Origin: Ramazzottius varieornatus
Lineage: Eukaryota > Tardigrada > Eutardigrada > Parachela > Ramazzottiidae
DNA length: 64,000 bases
Direction of reading: 5' to 3'
Assembly: GCA_001949185.1 (NCBI GenBank)
Contig: BDGG01000003.1
Location: 1,755,270-1,819,269, forward strand
Part shown: positions 60,801 to 64,000 of the stretch, piece by piece
How the letters are laid out: every line of letters begins with the position of its first letter
Position numbering within the stretch: position 1 is the first letter of the stretch
Translations under genes and position numbers: made by a program
Notes under the pieces: model-generated
What the model was told of the DNA's origin: nothing
The model's input: the letters and a program-made list of their open reading frames with translations, nothing else
The model's database searches: none

Positions 60801-61286
60801 GTTGTTGGATGATATCCATAACAACCTATTCAACAAGTAAGAAGCAGCTCGATTTGTTTCACGAATAGTCTGGATTCTAACTCCGCTTTGCAGTGCAAAG
60901 AAACAGCAGCAAGAGAATCTTGGCGTGGTCGACTCGGACTGGAAAGAGTTCTGCGACAAGCTAGACAAGAAGATGATCTTGATGATTCCGTTCTGCGAGG
61001 AGAAGGAATGCGAGGAAGTAGTGAAGAAGGAGAGCGCACGGTTAGTTACTGTGGATATTTTTTCCTAGTTTCCTCTGTGCGACTGAGTTTGTTTCGACGA
61101 ATGAACGAGGGCTTTCTGTGCTGCAGGAACCAAGTTTCTGTGGAAGCTGGAGCTCCAGCCATGGGTGCCAAGAGTCTCTGTATTCCATTCGAGCAGCCCA
61201 AGAAGCTGGCACCAGGAACCAAGTGCCTGTCACCCGGATGCAAGAACGAGGCAAAGTCCTTCACACTGTTCGGCCGAAGCTACTGA
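54871..61286 (+). CDS. EPRS1: Bifunctional glutamate/proline-tRNA ligase
   Basis: Charges tRNA-Glu and tRNA-Pro; core of the cytosolic multi-synthetase complex. Nineteen exons, 1368 aa (human 1512): 54871-54925, 54996-55095, 55148-55250, 55318-55486, 55555-55928, 56195-56375, 56450-56621, 56870-57103, 57191-57275, 57427-57804, 58072-58402, 58489-58842, 59048-59367, 59449-59601, 59686-59943, 60238-60432, 60499-60836, 60894-61040, 61127-61286. A GST-like N-terminus precedes the class I GluRS (HIGH as [17 protein letters not shown] equivalent [10 protein letters not shown]). The linker is followed by class II ProRS ([58 protein letters not shown]) and its C-terminal zinc-binding domain ending FTLFGRSY. 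The linker (about 720-895) is Lys/Gly/Glu low complexity with no WHEP domain. Exon 2 uses donor gtacat; a later gtaagc would put exon 3 out of frame. A second Met (54877) is possible. Confidence 0.97.
55961..56120. mobile_element. 160-bp MITE of the pogo-like family
   Basis: In EPRS1 intron 55929-56194. Ends TACTGTATTCTCCCGATATC and, read inward from the right, TACTGTATTCCGCCGATATC, clearly related to the ends of the 38446-40083 element, with TA at both borders. The whole unit is palindromic: a subterminal pair ggcgccacctac / gtaggtggcgcc and an inner pair gacgtac occur in both halves. No coding capacity. Confidence 0.9.
56660..56752. repeat. Intronic palindromic element, copy 10
   Basis: In EPRS1 intron 56622-56869. 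Core GAGTGGCGCATG (56681) and AACGTGCGCCACTTG (56714). Outer arms gaaacgtacaa (56664) and ttgtacgtttc pair perfectly but differ from the outer arms of other copies. Confidence 0.87.
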
Positions 61287-61921
61287 GTCCCAACTTTTTT
61301 ATTTGCTTCTTATGTTAGCTTTTTATACGCCTCTTATCTTTGCTGTTCGCGTTGCTGCTTTTGAACTGTTGCTGCTACCTGCCGTCGAACTATTTTTCCC
61401 TCATCGATGCGTTGTTCATGCGATGGTCAATTGATCACGCCAACCAGGTACCGTCAGATATGTGCTCCTGTCCATCGTTAGTTTCCACGTGAAATATCCT
61501 GCAGTAAATCTATCGACTTGGCGATCGCATTCGAGCGAACGAAAGCTCAGGGAAACACATAACGACTCGTCGTACGGTCGTGGAAAGCCCATAGCTATTC
61601 GCGTTGATTGGAAGCTTGATTGACTTCACTTGCCTCATGTTTCTTCACTTTCCAAGTCGTATCGCGGCAAAAGCGGCGTAGCTCCCGAAGAGAGAAGACG
61701 ACGTTTCGCTAAAACGCTTTATAACTCGAAAAGCATGTCGAGACACAAAGATTTCCAGTTCATTCTTTATTCATGTCCCGCATGGAGAAGGGAAATTATG
61801 AGATGGAAAGCATGACTGGCGCAGGCTTCTGAACAGCAACATCGACGATACCATCTACGCTTGTAATGTCTAGATAGTCCCGAGTTTAACTCCAGCCTGT
61901 TCAGCTCCCAGAATGATATTT
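61287..61921. other. Convergent EPRS1-RPS29 interval
   Basis: 3' UTRs of convergent genes. An open frame at 61630-61815 (plus) is short and basic and not recognised. Confidence 0.5.
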
Positions 61922-62266
61922 CTAATCCAGCTGCAACAAGAGCAAAGTGCCAGAATGATAATGTTTCCGAGCGCAGACAAAAAGGAGCATTCTTCTACGA
62001 CACTCTCTTCTCACCTTCTTGAATCCGATCTGGCTGGCGTTTTCTCTGAAACACTGCCTGCAGACGTTCAGGCTGTACTTTCTTATGAGACCATGTCCAT
62101 TTCCACATACCCGGCTACAAACAAATACGATGAATGAGGTTAGGAAGACAGCTGTCCAGAAAGGATGATCGGCAGAAACAGGAAAGGAACAATCAACCAC
62201 TTACCATGCGCGCGATCCCGGTCCGAACTTCCTCGGATGCTGGAAATAGATGTTCTTGTGACCCAT
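61922..62266 (-). CDS. RPS29: Small ribosomal subunit protein uS14 (RPS29)
   Basis: Zinc-binding protein of the 40S head. Three exons, 62205-62266, 62015-62114 and 61922-61930, give 56 aa, the exact length of human RPS29. Sequence blocks [20 protein letters not shown], then [20 protein letters not shown] and [16 protein letters not shown]. The four zinc ligands are the CxxC pairs CRVC and CRQC. The last exon is only 9 nt (ctggattag: Leu, Asp, stop), needed to restore the conserved C-terminus. Confidence 0.96.
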
Positions 62267-62990
62267 CTTGGCAGATTCGTAGAACAGAGGCTCCTTTCAC
62301 CTAAATCCTTCGTCAGCTGGGGAGAAGAGGAGATTCTGCGCAGGAATGAACGAGGTAGACGCTGGAGAGTCGAGGTCTTCCTTCTGCTTTGAACGAACTA
62401 CGAGTCTAAGGCCCATTCGGAAATCGGTGAGATGATTTATTTCCCGGTGATTTATTTATTTATTTATATCGTACACCATTATGACATGACATAACGCACA
62501 ACATGGCATATAAACCGACATGGTGACGTCATGGTACTGCGTGACGGACCAAGTTGAACTTGAATTTTATCGACCTCGTCCTTGAAACTGCTTCCGCCTC
62601 AAGACACCGAGAGGCTTGTGATAGCTAACTAAGCATTTACAAAGAGACTTGAGAACCACGATCAGGATTATCGATATCATGGCCGGAAACACGCTACAAC
62701 GAGCAGGATTCCTGCTGCAGGAACAACCAAGAAAATCGAAAGCTATGACTCGGGAATCAATGCGTATTACCCACAGCCCAGCCAAGCTTCAAACAGTTCC
62801 GGGTCTTCCGCAGGATCAAATTAGAATCGAAGACAAAAAACCACTATTCACTAGCAAGTGCCAGGACCCGCTGCAAATTGAGGAATTCTCAAAACAAGAA
62901 TAAATGCTAACCAGACATCAACAAGGAAGTTTATCACAGACTACAACCTTGAACGAGAAGCACAAACGATAAGCAGCCACTCTTCTACAT
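62267..62990. other. RPS29-BLOC1S2 intergenic region
   Basis: Contains a (ttta)n microsatellite at about 62452-62468. An open frame on the plus strand (62649-62903) has no recognisable domain. Promoter of RPS29 expected here, no motif identified. Confidence 0.5.
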
Positions 62991-63763
62991 TCACCGCTTT
63001 TCCACCGCCTTAAACCGAGCTTCTGAAAAAAGACAAGATCACCGCTGAAATGAAAACAACCAATTAAATACTGCCAGACTTTGAGGGAGCACAGTTACCA
63101 AGTTGCTTTGCATAGGTATCTAATCGGAAGATAGTCCGCTCCAGTTCATTAACCTGAGTTTCCACCAAGTCTATCCGATCCAGGAAAGGCTTTATACAGC
63201 TAACTGTAACGAAAAACATCATCTTATAGGTCGGAATTGTTTCAAGATACCACCAGTAGAGAGTAAGCACTACGAATTTAATTCATACATCGGTCGTTGG
63301 TGGTCTTGAGGGATGTCTTCGCGTTCTTCGTAGTGACGAGGAGCTGAGCATACTTTTCCGTCGACACGTTGTTCATTTCTTGAATAAGACGGTAATCTTC
63401 CGCAGTCACTACAAGAGAGATGTGGTTTGAAATATCCGAGAGTTAATGAAGCGAAGAAGTACCCAGCTGAAAAGAACCCCCCAAGACCCCTCCGCTGAGG
63501 GGGATTAACTTTTTCCCCTCAGCCATTTAGCTCTGCAAAAACCATCCCATATGCTCGTGCATTCGCCACTATTTAAAGGCACCTTCGAATTCACTCTTGA
63601 GGTATTCGGAAGTCCTTCCGAGTAGGTTTTTGTACAGTCTTTGGATTTCCTCCATGTCGAACACCGAGTCGACCCCCTCGGATACGTCCGAGACAGCAGG
63701 TACCCGATCTGGCTCGGACGGATGACCCTCTATCTTTTCAGCTGTCTCCTGTCGTCTCTCCAT
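62991..63763 (-). CDS. BLOC1S2: BLOC-1 complex subunit 2
   Basis: Coiled-coil subunit shared by BLOC-1 and BORC, which act in lysosome-related organelle biogenesis and lysosome positioning. Four exons in phase, 145 aa (human 142): 63583-63763, 63289-63408, 63099-63203, 62991-63022. Acidic N-terminus, then VTAEDYRLIQEMNNVSTEKY (human ATSEDYKLLENMNKLTSLKY), IKPFLDRIDLVETQVNELER and LDTYAKQL. A 32-nt last exon encodes EARFKAVEKR*, matching the human EAKYKKLEKR*; without it the frame would end in unrelated sequence. Confidence 0.93.
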
Positions 63764-63838
63764 CTTCCTAGAATAAAATTTGATGTTATGCCATATTTTT
63801 CCTTGATGAAAAGAATCTGAGATGGTAGGGCATACCTT

Positions 63839-63943
63839 TCAGAATTCAGACAGTGAAGGCGGCAGTTTGGCGATGGCTTCCCGCAACACCCCCCGCTTCT
63901 CCGATCTCAGGGGAAGCTCACACGCGACGATCCTTTCGGGTAC
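63839..63943 (-). CDS. Last coding exon of an unidentified gene, partial
   Basis: A splice acceptor (atcgtag on the minus strand) is followed by 34 codons and a stop. The peptide contains VPERIVACELPLRSEK and ends LREAIAKLPPSLSEF*. It fits the end of a gene that continues past the right edge. Family not recognised. Confidence 0.5.
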   Translation of the reverse strand, partial: VPERIVACELPLRSEKRGVLREAIAKLPPSLSEF

Positions 63944-64000
63944 CTACGATTTATATTTAATCAGATACTTATTGAATATATTCCTAGCAAAAGGAGGACA

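Overview
This is nuclear DNA from a small-genome, gene-dense animal. Most genes are split by short GT-AG introns (about 50-270 nt). The proteins are bilaterian-type: a fused glutamyl/prolyl-tRNA synthetase, NIPBL, a p107/p130-like retinoblastoma protein, BLOC1S2, CDPF1 and NUFIP1. Base composition is moderate. I cannot name the species; a compact ecdysozoan-like genome is a guess. Exon joins below were worked out by hand from splice sites and reading phase, so expect errors of about 1 nt.

Layout. 1-6529 (-): cohesin loader NIPBL, 3' end outside the window, head-to-head with PRPF38B (7482-9505, +). 10375-11286 (+): ZNRF-type E3 ligase. 11984-12451 (-): orphan secreted-protein candidate, then about 3 kb of empty sequence. 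15492-17234 (+): UBE2J1, convergent with NUFIP1 (17605-19477, -). 19652-26517: two decayed hAT transposons in opposite orientation. 26656-30006: mtSSB (+), uS17m (-) and RAB2 (+). 31556-36692 (+): p107-like protein with 16 exons. 37791-38365 (+): second orphan secreted-protein candidate. 38446-40083: decayed pogo/Tigger-like transposon with near-perfect terminal repeats. 40610-43445 (+): CCR4-type deadenylase CNOT6. 43969-44557 (-): unknown coiled-coil gene. 45399-45911 (-): CDPF1. 46609-47619 (+): intronless FAM50. 48.5-49.9 kb: patchwork of broken copies of CNOT6 and FAM50 exons beside an unidentified open frame. 50241-50543 (-): LSM5, divergent from VAC14 (51289-54298, +). 54871-61286 (+): EPRS1 in 19 exons. 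61922-62266 (-): RPS29. 62991-63763 (-): BLOC1S2. The right edge holds the last exon of an unidentified minus-strand gene.

Functionally this is a housekeeping neighbourhood: RNA processing and decay (PRPF38B, FAM50, LSM5, CNOT6, NUFIP1), translation (EPRS1, RPS29, uS17m), mitochondrial DNA (SSBP1), ubiquitin (UBE2J1, ZNRF), membrane traffic (RAB2, VAC14, BLOC1S2) and chromosomes or cell cycle (NIPBL, RBL).

The most interesting signal is a family of short palindromic elements built on AAGTGGCGCACG/CGTGCGCCACTT. I found ten copies in eight introns of four genes and none between genes. The next most interesting are the EPRS1 linker without WHEP domains, the pogo element with a 160-bp derivative inside an EPRS1 intron, and the CNOT6/FAM50 fragment patchwork.
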